From contig JAOARW010000107.1 of assembly GCA_025210475.1 (NCBI GenBank), positions 25,652-89,651 of the forward strand: a stretch of DNA of 64,000 nucleotides. Reading direction: 5' to 3'. Origin of the DNA: Carboxylicivirga sp. (GTDB taxonomy: Bacteria > Bacteroidota > Bacteroidia > Bacteroidales > Marinilabiliaceae). The position numbers were made by a program, and so were the translations under genes. Below the pieces are notes generated by a model, which worked only from the letters and a program-made list of their open reading frames with translations, had not been told where the DNA came from and searched no databases. Shown here piece after piece: positions 18,397-27,448 of this stretch (its first letter is position 1; each line of letters opens with the position of its first letter).

Positions 18397-19842
18397 ATGA
18401 AGCAAATCCTGATCGGCCTTCTTTTTGTTTTCCATTGCATCTTCACCAAAGGTCAGGACCATCAATTCTTATCATCCGAAGGCCAGGAATGTCTTTACGA
18501 GATCTATCATTCTCCCAATAACACACCTGCTTTTCTCCTTCAAAACACAATGGGTCAGTCTGATATCGAAAAAGAATATCTACACCTGTACCATTTATTT
18601 ATAGCCTATCAAGCTTCTGAAAATCCCTCTTTAGCTGAATCCTTTAACGAAGCTTTAGATCGCTTCGAAGATGAACACAATGAATCAGATCGTTTCCCGA
18701 TTATGCACAGTACTTTGTTAATTCAACAAAGCCTGCTCTACTGGAGTAACGAAGCATTCACCAAAGGTATTCGTTCCTTTTACAAGTCATATCGACAATT
18801 CTGCAACGTGAAAAGCTCCACATATTCCACACAGTACTTTAAGCTTGATGGAATTTTTCAAGTGTTTTTCAGTCAGATTCCCGATCAGTACCAGTTTTGG
18901 GCCAGACTAATAGGATTTGATGGTAAGGCCAATAAGGGATTTCAATTGCTCAACAATACAATTCAATCAAGTGTAAATCATAAAGGAGAATACATCGAAG
19001 CTTTGGTTTTGTATAATTATTGCCAGTTAAAATTCAAAGAGGTGAATGACGACGATATCCGCCAACAAATATCAAAAGTTACTTTGTATGATTCACCACT
19101 CCTATCTTTTGTTGTTGCTTCGCTTGCCATTAAAAACAAGTTAGGAAATGAAGGCTTGCTATTTCTCAATCAATACGATGAAAGTAAGTTAAATGACTTT
19201 CCTCTTTTACATTACTCCAAAGGACGGTTATTGCTTAACGCACTTGATAGTACTTGTCTTAATCATTTTCAAAGGTTTCAAGATAATTATCATGGACATT
19301 CATTTAAAAGCGATGCTTTATTACGCGAAGCATGGTGGTATCACATCAACCACAATGACATTCAACGCAACAAGCGTATTCAATTGATTATAAAGAATGA
19401 AAAGTTCCCAACCTCAAACGACAAGCAGGCCAGAAAGGAAATCAACACACTGCAAAACCTACCCGGAATTTTATTAAGAGCACGCTTACTGTACGATGGG
19501 GGTTATTTTCAACAAGCATTTAATGAACTATCCGATACAAACACTACTAAATTTAATGCGTATTATTTACCCGAATATCACTATCGAAAAGCGAAAACAC
19601 AGCTAAGAATAGAACAGCTGGAAAATGCCTTATCTGATTTTGAACAAGTATTATCATTAACATCGGATGATAAACGATACATTGGACCTTATTCAGCCAT
19701 CGAATGTGCTAAAATCCACCTTCAATACTTTAATGACACCGCTCAATGCCGAAAATACCTTGAAATAGCTAAAGAATATAATACCGGTGAATATCAAAAA
19801 GACATCAACCGCATTGTCAGTAAGCTTTCCAAAGAGCTTTAA
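18397..19842 (+). CDS. secreted protein with TPR-like repeats, function unknown
   Basis: A 481-residue protein with a signal peptide (MKQILIGLLFVFHCIFTKGQ). The rest is helical. Near the C-terminus LLYDGGYFQQAFNELSD and PEYHYRKAKTQLRIEQLENALSDFEQVL (about 360-430) fit tetratricopeptide-like helix pairs, as does the final CAKIHLQYFNDTAQCRKYLEIAKEY. No catalytic motif is present. It stands alone between the terminator at 18301 and the type IX-secreted protein gene. Location is probably periplasmic. This kind of large TPR protein is common in Bacteroidota with unknown role. Confidence 0.7.
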   Translation: MKQILIGLLFVFHCIFTKGQDHQFLSSEGQECLYEIYHSPNNTPAFLLQNTMGQSDIEKEYLHLYHLFIAYQASENPSLAESFNEALDRFEDEHNESDRFPIMHSTLLIQQSLLYWSNEAFTKGIRSFYKSYRQFCNVKSSTYSTQYFKLDGIFQVFFSQIPDQYQFWARLIGFDGKANKGFQLLNNTIQSSVNHKGEYIEALVLYNYCQLKFKEVNDDDIRQQISKVTLYDSPLLSFVVASLAIKNKLGNEGLLFLNQYDESKLNDFPLLHYSKGRLLLNALDSTCLNHFQRFQDNYHGHSFKSDALLREAWWYHINHNDIQRNKRIQLIIKNEKFPTSNDKQARKEINTLQNLPGILLRARLLYDGGYFQQAFNELSDTNTTKFNAYYLPEYHYRKAKTQLRIEQLENALSDFEQVLSLTSDDKRYIGPYSAIECAKIHLQYFNDTAQCRKYLEIAKEYNTGEYQKDINRIVSKLSKEL

Positions 19843-19918
19843 AGGATTATACAAAAGCTAAATTTTCCATAGATTCCATCAAGCTCTTTACTGATTTAAT
19901 AAAGATAATATCTCTTTA

Positions 19919-19950
19919 TTGTTTAGGATGTTACATATTTCTTATATTTA
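19919..19950 (+). promoter_or_regulatory. probable promoter of the type IX-secreted protein gene
   Basis: TTG (19919-19921), 21 bases, then TATATTTA (19943-19950), which matches seven of eight positions of TAnnTTTG. The proposed start codon is 50 bases downstream. Confidence 0.4.
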
Positions 19951-19999
19951 TAGTTATATTAGTATTGACATTTCCCCTTTTAACCTAAAACAATTCAGT

Positions 20000-22111
20000 A
20001 TGAAAAAATCTGTACTCTGTTTGTTTGCCCTATTCCTTGCATTTTCTACAACTCTTTTTTCGCAAGGCATAATAATTACCGAAATCGTGGACGGTACTGG
20101 AACAGGAGGGTATCCTAAGTACGTGCAAATTTCGAACTCCGACAACACCATTTACGATGTAAATGGCTACTCTATTAAACGCTACTCTAATGGTAATGCT
20201 ACCGGAGTCACTGTTTATACATTTCCAGGTTCGCAATTATTACCAGGCGGATCCTCAATCGTTATCACCAACATTGACAATTTAACGGCCGGTCAACTGT
20301 GGTTAGATTTTAATTTATCTGAACCGGCAAATGTTGCACATGATATTGGCGGCATCAGTGGTAATGGTGATGATGTATACGAATTGCTTGATCAAACCGG
20401 TACCCCCATTGATGTTTATGGGGTGATTGGTGTTGATGGTACTGATGAAATTTGGGAGTACACCGATAGCTACGCCGAAAGAAAAGAATCCATAGTTAAC
20501 CCAACAACCACTTTTAATGCGGATGAATGGATTATACATCCTAAGGGTATATTAACTGGTGAAAGCTCAGATCTATCAGACTTTATTTCTCCCGGATCTC
20601 ATACATTTAACCCAAGTACCGGCTCTTTAAATTTGACATATCCTGTTGGAGGTGAAAATTTCAATACGGGCGAAACTCTGGCTTTTACATGGACAGCAAC
20701 AAATGTATCGACCATTAAGTTCCAGGTATTCTTATCTGATATTAACTCATGGGAAGATATTGAAGGCTTAACAGGAATTAATGCCACATTAGGTACCATT
20801 AACTTTACAATACCAACCGATGCTTCTGAGGGTAGTAGTTATCGGATTCGTATTGTAGAAGAAGCGGCGCCTTACATTTTGTCTGAAAGTGGTTCATTTA
20901 CAATTACCGATATTCATTTTGCCGGGCTGGATGAAACATTTCCTTTTAATCCTCCACACACAAGTGAGGGTATTCCCACTGATGTTTTTGATCTTCAATT
21001 ACAAATTAATTTTAAAGAACCCATTCAAGTTGGAACTGGTAACCTACTCATCAAAAAAGTATCGGACAATTCAGTGGTTGAAACAGTAGATGTAACAGAC
21101 AATACTAAAGTTTCGATTGGAGGCCCGAGAGGTGCCACTGCTTACTTCAAAATTCAGGAATTAGAAGCCAGCACTGCCTATTATATGGAATTAGAGGCTG
21201 GTGCGATAAAGGATCAAGCGACTGTTCCAAATGATTTTGCCGGTATTAGTGGTTCTTCAACCTGGTCATTCACTACTGGAACCACCAACTCCTATGTTAG
21301 TATTTATGACATACAGTATACAACCGATCCTTCTGGCGATTCTCCATACGCGACTGCCTATTTGCGCACATCCGGAATTGTGATGTATAAGCATTACGAA
21401 AGTTCAACTCTTGTTGGTTTTTTCATCCAATCCGATAATACAGAATGGAATGGTTTGTATTGTTCCGTTGATGGTAACCCGGACAACTTTATTGTGGGTG
21501 ATGAAGTTTCGATAATTGGTGGGATTATTGAAGTTGATGGCTTAACCGTACTTGATGCAGAAACTATCAGCATTTTAAGCAACGGTAACACATTGCCTGA
21601 AGCTGCCGTAATAACACTTCCGTTCAGCGAAGGCTACGAAAGCATGCTTGTCCGAGTTGAAAATGTAGACTGCTCCAATCCAAGTATAGGAAATGGCGAA
21701 TGGGAAATATCGGCATCATCCAATACTGGTATTGTAGATGACTTATTCTTTAGCTACAGTCCAACTCTCGATGAAGAATTTGCATCGATAACAGGTTACC
21801 TGGATGATTCTAATGACACCTTTAAGTTATTACCAACTAAAGCTGATGATATAGATTCTACACCAACTTCGACAGCTAATATCAACAAAGATAAACTTCA
21901 GATATCTCCAAATCCATTTACCAATGAAATAAGGTTATCAGCTAAAAACATCCGTAAAGTTGATTTTATCAACATGGCCGGACAAACTGTTATGGAAGTA
22001 ACTCATACCAATGGTACCATACCAACTGCTGAATTGAAAAATGGCATGTACATTCTTAAAATTCAATTCAACGACGGATCAAGCACCATTCAAAAAGTTA
22101 TTAAGCGATAA
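20000..22111 (+). CDS. type IX-secreted multidomain surface protein
   Basis: A 703-residue protein. The ATG at 20000 gives a clean signal peptide (MKKSVLCLFALFLAFSTTLFSQ). Regions in order: a lamin-tail-like domain (IIITEIVDGTG, YVQISNS, about 25-200); a Kre9/KNH-like beta domain (YPVGGENFNTGETLAFTW, about 215-295); a Big_5-type domain ending SSTWSFTTG (about 300-430); an OB-fold domain like those of secreted nucleases (YLRTSGIVMY, GFFIQSD, VGDEVSIIGGIIE, about 435-550); a beta-rich region; and a type A sorting domain (INKDKLQISPNPF, GQTVMEV, ELKNGMYILKI). No catalytic residues are recognised. It is exported and anchored or released by the type IX system. Confidence 0.85.
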   Translation: MKKSVLCLFALFLAFSTTLFSQGIIITEIVDGTGTGGYPKYVQISNSDNTIYDVNGYSIKRYSNGNATGVTVYTFPGSQLLPGGSSIVITNIDNLTAGQLWLDFNLSEPANVAHDIGGISGNGDDVYELLDQTGTPIDVYGVIGVDGTDEIWEYTDSYAERKESIVNPTTTFNADEWIIHPKGILTGESSDLSDFISPGSHTFNPSTGSLNLTYPVGGENFNTGETLAFTWTATNVSTIKFQVFLSDINSWEDIEGLTGINATLGTINFTIPTDASEGSSYRIRIVEEAAPYILSESGSFTITDIHFAGLDETFPFNPPHTSEGIPTDVFDLQLQINFKEPIQVGTGNLLIKKVSDNSVVETVDVTDNTKVSIGGPRGATAYFKIQELEASTAYYMELEAGAIKDQATVPNDFAGISGSSTWSFTTGTTNSYVSIYDIQYTTDPSGDSPYATAYLRTSGIVMYKHYESSTLVGFFIQSDNTEWNGLYCSVDGNPDNFIVGDEVSIIGGIIEVDGLTVLDAETISILSNGNTLPEAAVITLPFSEGYESMLVRVENVDCSNPSIGNGEWEISASSNTGIVDDLFFSYSPTLDEEFASITGYLDDSNDTFKLLPTKADDIDSTPTSTANINKDKLQISPNPFTNEIRLSAKNIRKVDFINMAGQTVMEVTHTNGTIPTAELKNGMYILKIQFNDGSSTIQKVIKR

Positions 22112-22134
22112 AACTTGATATATTTTTATATAAT

Positions 22135-22172
22135 AAAGCTGTTATCCTCTTTTGAGTTTAACAGCTTTTTTT
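22135..22172 (+). terminator. intrinsic terminator
   Basis: AAAGCTGTTA (22135-22144) pairs with TAACAGCTTT (22159-22168), followed by a T run, 23 bases after the type IX-secreted protein gene. Confidence 0.8.
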
Positions 22173-22279
22173 GATCTTGCCCCTAGCGATCATCTCTCTA
22201 AATCATAAATTCCAAAGATAATTTGTTCAAAAAAGGCCCGCCATTTGGCAAGCCTTGAAATATGATGAATCCATTCGGA

Positions 22280-24286
22280 TTAAAACAAACCATCGATTAA
22301 TTTGTCATCAGCCATATTAGGTATGGTGACCTTTAGATTAGGATTGGCATCCATCGCGCGTTTGATCGCAAATACAGCTCCTTCGTTGCGAGCCCAGCTA
22401 CGGCGCGAAATACCATTATTCACATCCCAGAATAGCATATTGGTCAGGCGACGATGCGAATCATCCGATCCATCCAGAACCATTCCGAAACCACCATTCA
22501 TTACTTCACCCCAGCCTACGCCGCCACCGTTGTGTAAGGATACCCATGTAGCCCCGCGGAATGAATCTCCAATCACATTCTGAACCGCCATATCAGCAGT
22601 AAACCTCGATCCGTCGTATATGTTGGAAGTTTCTCGGTAAGGACTGTCTGTACCCGATACATCGTGGTGATCGCGCCCCAAAACAACTGGTGCTGAGATA
22701 CGACCATCAGCAATAGCTTTGTTAAAGGCAGCTGCAATACGCATGCGTCCCTCAGCATCGGCATAAAGGATACGCGCCTGTGAACCCACCACCATCTTAT
22801 TCTTACCTGCTTCTTTAATCCATAAGATATTATCAGCCATCTGTTGCTGAATTTCTGCCGGTGATTCCTTCATTAGCTCCTCCAGAACCTCTGTTGCTAT
22901 CTTATCTGTCGTTTCCAAGTCCTTTGGATCGTTGCTTGAACACACCCAACGGAAAGGTCCGAATCCATAATCGAAACACATTGGCCCCATAATATCCTGA
23001 ACGTACGATGGATATTTAAAGTCACCTTTGTCGTTCATAATATCAGCCCCTGCCCTGCTCGATTCCAATAAGAAAGCATTTCCATAATCGAAAAAGTACA
23101 TACCATTATCGGTACACTTATTAATAGCTGCCACATGACGACGCAAACTTTCCTGCACTTTCTCTTTAAATAGATCAGGATTTTCTGCCATCATTTGATT
23201 CGATTCATCAAACGATAAACCAACCGGATAATAACCACCTGCCCATGGGTTATGAAGAGATGTCTGGTCTGATCCCAAATCAACCTTAATACCTTCCTCA
23301 GCAAACTTCTCCCACACATCAACTACGTTGCCCTGGTAGGCTATCGAAACTATTTCTTTGGCTGCTTTTGCTTTTTCAACACGTGCTGCCAACTCATCCA
23401 GGTCAGCAATCACCTCATCAACCCATCCCTGTGAATGACGGGTGTGCGTTGCTTTTGGATTCACCTCCGCCGTAATACTGATACATCCGGCAATGTTACC
23501 GGCTTTGGGCTGTGCTCCTGACATACCGCCTAATCCGGCTGTAATAAACAGCTTACCCGCCAAATCAGTTTTTCCACCAGATATTTTACGTCCGGCATTT
23601 AATATTGTAATGGTTGTGCCATGCACAATTCCCTGTGGGCCGATGTACATAAACGAACCCGCTGTCATCTGACCATATTGGGTAACCCCCAAAGCATTGA
23701 ATTTTTCCCAATCATCCGGCTTCGAATAGTTGGGTATCATCATACCATTGGTAACTACTACACGAGGTGCATCTTTATGCGATGGATACAAGCCCATCGG
23801 ATGACCTGAATACATCACAAGGCTTTGCTCGTCAGTCATCTCAGCCAGGTATTTCATGCAAAGACGATATTGGGCCCAGTTTTGGAAAACAGCACCATTT
23901 CCTCCATAGGTAATTAACTCATGCGGATGCTGCGCCACAGCGTAATCCAGGTTATTCTGAATCATGAGCATAATGGCAGCTGCCTGACGCGATTGATGAG
24001 GAAACTCATCCAAATGACGCGCCTTCATCTCATAATCGGGACGTAAACGATACATATAAATACGTCCGTATGTATTTAATTCCTCCAAAAACTCAGGAGC
24101 CAATTCGGCATGATCCTTTTCCGGGAAATAACGCAAAGCATTGCGCAAAGCCAGTTTCTTCTCGTCTTCGTTTAAAATTTCCTTACGCTTAGGTGCATGA
24201 TTAACCCCTGTATCGTAAGCTTTTGGTGTTGGCAACACTTCAGGTATTCCTTCTAAAATAGCTGCCTGAAACGCTTTAGTATCCAT
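22280..24286 (-). CDS. hutU: urocanate hydratase
   Basis: A 668-residue cytoplasmic enzyme that converts urocanate to imidazolonepropionate in histidine degradation, using tightly bound NAD. Recognisable blocks are ITYGGNGAVFQNWAQYRL, MYSGHPMGLYPSHKDAPRVVVTNGM, FITAGLGGMSGAQPKAGNIAG, and near the C-terminus GRDHHDVSGTDSPYRET and SLHNGGGVGWGEVMNGGFGMVLDG. The length is that of the long Bacteroidota form, compared with about 555 in Bacillus. The start at 24286 (MDTKAFQAAIL) is preferred to an upstream extension of 15 residues. Other hut genes are not adjacent; a hutG candidate lies at 61100. Confidence 0.95.
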   Translation of the reverse strand: MDTKAFQAAILEGIPEVLPTPKAYDTGVNHAPKRKEILNEDEKKLALRNALRYFPEKDHAELAPEFLEELNTYGRIYMYRLRPDYEMKARHLDEFPHQSRQAAAIMLMIQNNLDYAVAQHPHELITYGGNGAVFQNWAQYRLCMKYLAEMTDEQSLVMYSGHPMGLYPSHKDAPRVVVTNGMMIPNYSKPDDWEKFNALGVTQYGQMTAGSFMYIGPQGIVHGTTITILNAGRKISGGKTDLAGKLFITAGLGGMSGAQPKAGNIAGCISITAEVNPKATHTRHSQGWVDEVIADLDELAARVEKAKAAKEIVSIAYQGNVVDVWEKFAEEGIKVDLGSDQTSLHNPWAGGYYPVGLSFDESNQMMAENPDLFKEKVQESLRRHVAAINKCTDNGMYFFDYGNAFLLESSRAGADIMNDKGDFKYPSYVQDIMGPMCFDYGFGPFRWVCSSNDPKDLETTDKIATEVLEELMKESPAEIQQQMADNILWIKEAGKNKMVVGSQARILYADAEGRMRIAAAFNKAIADGRISAPVVLGRDHHDVSGTDSPYRETSNIYDGSRFTADMAVQNVIGDSFRGATWVSLHNGGGVGWGEVMNGGFGMVLDGSDDSHRRLTNMLFWDVNNGISRRSWARNEGAVFAIKRAMDANPNLKVTIPNMADDKLIDGLF

Positions 24287-24385
24287 ATGTAATTCGTTTG
24301 TATTTTCGATTTTGAGCGAAATTACAAGCATATTTTGTTCCTATACATGATAAAATGCAAATTGAGTAAAATCAGGTTTTTGAAA

Positions 24386-24417
24386 TAGCCGCCAAAGGCT
24401 AGAAACTAGCTGCTAGC
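24386..24417. repeat. outer inverted repeat, left copy (CTAG-rich)
   Basis: This 32-base element begins TAGCCGCCAAAGGC and contains TAGAAACTAG. It matches the reverse complement of 26119-26150 at 29 of 32 positions. Together with the inner pair it brackets the aminopeptidase P gene. The stretch 24287-24604 has no gene; it holds this repeat, the inner repeat and otherwise unremarkable AT-rich sequence. Confidence 0.8.
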
Positions 24418-24494
24418 CAAAGCTAGTATATAGAACTGTTACACACTCATGTTTAAGTTTTATGAAGATCTTAGATAAGGAACATATACATGTT

Positions 24495-24523
24495 AGCTAT
24501 TTTCTAGGCTCTATCTTCTAGTC
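24495..24523. repeat. inner inverted repeat, left copy (CTAG-rich)
   Basis: Its reverse complement begins GACTAGAAGATAGAG and matches 26010-26038 at 25 of 29 positions. It lies 77 bases inside the outer left copy and 81 bases before the aminopeptidase P start. Confidence 0.75.
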
Positions 24524-24604
24524 TCTCAAATCAATGTGATAAATGTCGTTTTCGATTGTTATTAAAAGCTGTATATTGAAATCCAATTTTAAAAATCATT
24601 TAAC

Positions 24605-26002
24605 ATGTTTACAAAAGAGACGTATATAAACAGGCGTAAGCGACTAGCCGAAAAAGTAGAATCCGGATTGATTCTGATGTTAGGAAACAAAGATGTTCCA
24701 ATGAATTATGCTGATAACATCTATCACTTTCGCCAGGATAGTACTTTTCTTTATTTCTTTGGCATTGACTTGCAGGATCATGCAGCCATTATCGATGTGG
24801 ACAATAACAAAGAGTACCTGATTGGTGATGATATTTCACTGGGACACATTATTTGGATGGGACCTCAACCGACTATGGTGGAGAAAGCGGCTTCTGTAGG
24901 TGTTGAGAATATTCGTCCGATGGCTGATTTGGCAAAGATGATTGACGATGCCCAAAAAGCAGGCCGACCTATTCACTTCAATCCTCCTTACCGAGGTGAA
25001 AACATTATGTGGTTGGCCGATTTATTAGGTTGTCATCATTCTGAAGTTAAGGAAAAAGCCTCATTGGAATTGACCAAAGCCTGTATTGAACTACGCTCTA
25101 TCAAAGAAGCATGTGAGATTGAGGAAATGGAACGTCACATGTCGGTCGCCTATAAAATGCATACTACTGCCATGCTCATGGCACAGGATGGTGCCTCGGA
25201 ACAAGCCATCACTGGGGCATTGGAAGGCATCTCAATGAGTGGTGGCGGAATGGTATCGTTCCCGATTATTTGCAGCAAACGCGGAGAAACCTTACACAAC
25301 CACGATCATAGTAATATTCTTAAAAGTGGTGACTTGCTTTTAGTGGATTGCGGTTCTGAATCACCATTGCATTATGCTACTGACCATACCCGCACCTCAC
25401 CTGTAGGTGGTACTTTTACACAAAAGCAAAAGGAAATTTATCAGATTGTATTAGATGCCAACAACATTAGCCGCGAAGCTACTAAGCCGGGTGTTACGTA
25501 CAAAGATGTTCACCTGGTAGCAGCACGCGTCCTGGCATCGGGATTAAAAGATCTTGGCCTGATGAAAGGTGATGTAGATGCTGCAGTTGCTGCAGGAGCC
25601 CATGCATTATTTATGCCACACGGATTAGGTCACATGATCGGACTGGATGTGCATGACATGGAAGACTACAACGACACTTTGGTTGGTTATATGGATGAAA
25701 TGGAGCGCAGCAGTCAGTTTGGCTTAGGTGCTTTGCGTCTTGGTCGTACCCTTCAAACAGGTTTCTGTGTAACTAACGAACCGGGCATCTATTTTATTCC
25801 GGCCTTAATTGACCAATGGAAAGCTGATGGCACCAATGCTGAGTTTATCAATTTCGATAAAGTTGAATCATACAAAGACTTTGGAGGTATCCGACTGGAA
25901 GATGATATTCTGGTAACCGAAGACAGTTGCCGTATTTTGGGTGAGCGCATTCCAATCTCTGTTGAAGAAGTAGAAGCCACCGTTAAAGAAGGAAAAAAAT
26001 AA
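24605..26002 (+). CDS. aminopeptidase P family protein (Xaa-Pro aminopeptidase, M24B)
   Basis: A 465-residue metallopeptidase that removes an N-terminal residue preceding proline. Residues 1-170 form the aminopeptidase P N-domain (TYINRRKRLAEKVESGLILMLGN, DSTFLYFFGIDL). The catalytic pita-bread domain has the dinuclear metal ligands: Asp in LLLVDCGSES, Asp in ATDHTRTSPVGG, His in MPHGLGHMIGLDVHDM, Glu in VTNEPGIYFIP and Glu in GGIRLEDDILVT. It has no signal peptide, so it is cytoplasmic. The gene is bracketed by two nested pairs of CTAG-rich inverted repeats and is followed by genes for three further peptidases. Confidence 0.95.
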   Translation: MFTKETYINRRKRLAEKVESGLILMLGNKDVPMNYADNIYHFRQDSTFLYFFGIDLQDHAAIIDVDNNKEYLIGDDISLGHIIWMGPQPTMVEKAASVGVENIRPMADLAKMIDDAQKAGRPIHFNPPYRGENIMWLADLLGCHHSEVKEKASLELTKACIELRSIKEACEIEEMERHMSVAYKMHTTAMLMAQDGASEQAITGALEGISMSGGGMVSFPIICSKRGETLHNHDHSNILKSGDLLLVDCGSESPLHYATDHTRTSPVGGTFTQKQKEIYQIVLDANNISREATKPGVTYKDVHLVAARVLASGLKDLGLMKGDVDAAVAAGAHALFMPHGLGHMIGLDVHDMEDYNDTLVGYMDEMERSSQFGLGALRLGRTLQTGFCVTNEPGIYFIPALIDQWKADGTNAEFINFDKVESYKDFGGIRLEDDILVTEDSCRILGERIPISVEEVEATVKEGKK

Positions 26003-26009
26003 TAATAGC

Positions 26010-26038
26010 GACTAGAAGTTAGAAACTAGAAATTAGCT
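26010..26038. repeat. inner inverted repeat, right copy (CTAG-rich)
   Basis: This 29-base element (GACTAGAAGTTAGAAACTAG at its left) starts eight bases after the aminopeptidase P stop. It matches the reverse complement of 24495-24523 at 25 of 29 positions. Confidence 0.75.
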
Positions 26039-26118
26039 TTTATTTTTTATGAAGAAAGTCCTGCCTTGAGCTATTTTAGCACGTATGCAGGCTTTTGGGT
26101 AATTTTTAAAACACTGCC

Positions 26119-26150
26119 GCTAGTATCTAGTTTCTAGCCTCTGGCGGCTA
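26119..26150. repeat. outer inverted repeat, right copy (CTAG-rich)
   Basis: This element (GCTAGTATCTAGTTTCTAGC at its left) ends CTCTGGCGGCTA and is 80 bases outside the inner right copy. It is the inverted partner of 24386-24417 and lies 18 bases before the next gene. Confidence 0.8.
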
Positions 26151-26167
26151 AATCATAAAAGTAAATC

Positions 26168-27274
26168 ATGAAGAAACTACAATTATTAATGCTTGCCGGT
26201 GCCATTGCTTTCGGAGCGAGTGCTCAGGAAAAGTCCAAAAGCAGCATCGAATTTACCCCCGTGCACGATATTAAAACCACGCCGGTAAAGAGTCAGGATC
26301 GAACAGGAACCTGCTGGTCGTACAGTACAACTTCCTTTCTTGAATCCGAAATTATTCGTTTAGGTGGTCCGGAACTGGACTTATCAGAGATGTACTTTGT
26401 TCGTTATGCCTATCCCGAAAAGGCTCGTCTATACATTATGGCACATGGGAAAGGTAATTTTAGCGAAGGCGGACAAGCCCACGACGTGATGAATGTGGTT
26501 CGTCAGCACGGTATTGCAACAGAAGAGGCTTATCCCGGTCGCAGAGACACGTCCAAACCTCATAACCATTCAGAGTTAGCCTCATCACAAAAGGCTTTGT
26601 TGGATAATTACCTTAAGGCTCGCAAGGCATCACCATCGCCTGTTTGGTACGAGGTACAAGCTGCTATATTGGACATTTACATGGGCGAAGTACCTGAAAA
26701 GGTAAACGGCAAAACACCACAGGAATTCGCCAGTGAAATGAAAATTAACGCGGATGATTACATCGAGCTGACATCTTATACACACCATCCTTATTACAAG
26801 CCTTTCAACCTGGAAGTACCGGATAACTGGAGCCACGATTTATACTATAACCTTCCTTTGAATGAATTAATGAAAGTAATGGATAATGCTTTAGCCAATG
26901 GCTACACTTTTGTTTGGGATGGCGATGTAAGCGAAAAATTCTTCTCTCATAAACAAGGTGCTGCTATTATTCCCGTAGATGCCAGCAAAGGTTTTGCACC
27001 ACAGGATGAAAAAGAGATAACACCCGAAGTTCGCCAGGAAGCATTCTTATCGTGGCAATCAACCGATGATCACCTGATGCACATCACTGGTTTATCGAAA
27101 GATCAGAATGGCACTCCTTATTACAAAACTAAAAATAGCTGGGGTACCGATCGTGGAGGTTACGAAGGTTATCTGTACATGTCTGATAGCTATATGCGCC
27201 AGCATACCGTTGCCATTATGCTGCACAAAGATGCTTTACCCAAAGCACTTAAAAAGAAATTAAACATAAAGTAG
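26168..27274 (+). CDS. secreted C1 family cysteine peptidase (bleomycin hydrolase-like)
   Basis: A 368-residue protein with a signal peptide (MKKLQLLMLAGAIAFGASAQ). The papain-fold triad is visible: Cys in QDRTGTCWSYSTTSFLE (about 49), His in STDDHLMHITGLSKD (near 298) and Asn in YKTKNSWGTDRGG (near 321). The order and spacing resemble the bleomycin hydrolase/PepC branch, with large insertions between Cys and His. It acts in the periplasm or outside the cell, unlike cytoplasmic PepC. It sits between the aminopeptidase P and oligoendopeptidase genes, all on the plus strand, and ends at its own terminator. Confidence 0.9.
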   Translation: MKKLQLLMLAGAIAFGASAQEKSKSSIEFTPVHDIKTTPVKSQDRTGTCWSYSTTSFLESEIIRLGGPELDLSEMYFVRYAYPEKARLYIMAHGKGNFSEGGQAHDVMNVVRQHGIATEEAYPGRRDTSKPHNHSELASSQKALLDNYLKARKASPSPVWYEVQAAILDIYMGEVPEKVNGKTPQEFASEMKINADDYIELTSYTHHPYYKPFNLEVPDNWSHDLYYNLPLNELMKVMDNALANGYTFVWDGDVSEKFFSHKQGAAIIPVDASKGFAPQDEKEITPEVRQEAFLSWQSTDDHLMHITGLSKDQNGTPYYKTKNSWGTDRGGYEGYLYMSDSYMRQHTVAIMLHKDALPKALKKKLNIK

Positions 27275-27303
27275 GGTTAATTGCCCTTGTATGAACGATC
27301 AGA

Positions 27304-27336
27304 GTCGGGATAATACCTTTATTATCCCGGCTTTGT
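27304..27336 (+). terminator. intrinsic terminator
   Basis: GTCGGGATAAT (27304-27314) pairs with ATTATCCCGGC (27321-27331, one G-T pair) around a 6-base loop, followed by a T-rich stretch. Confidence 0.78.
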
Positions 27337-27448
27337 TTTGTGGTAATACACAAATTAAATTTCGTTATTTGCAATGCCTAGCTGTCAATTATTAAACAAT
27401 TCCAGCACAATAAACGATTACATTATGTAACAAATAAATATCTATCCA

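Noticed and set aside
19919..19999. 27-codon upstream extension of the type IX-secreted protein
   Set aside because: It would precede the signal peptide and include the probable promoter boxes.
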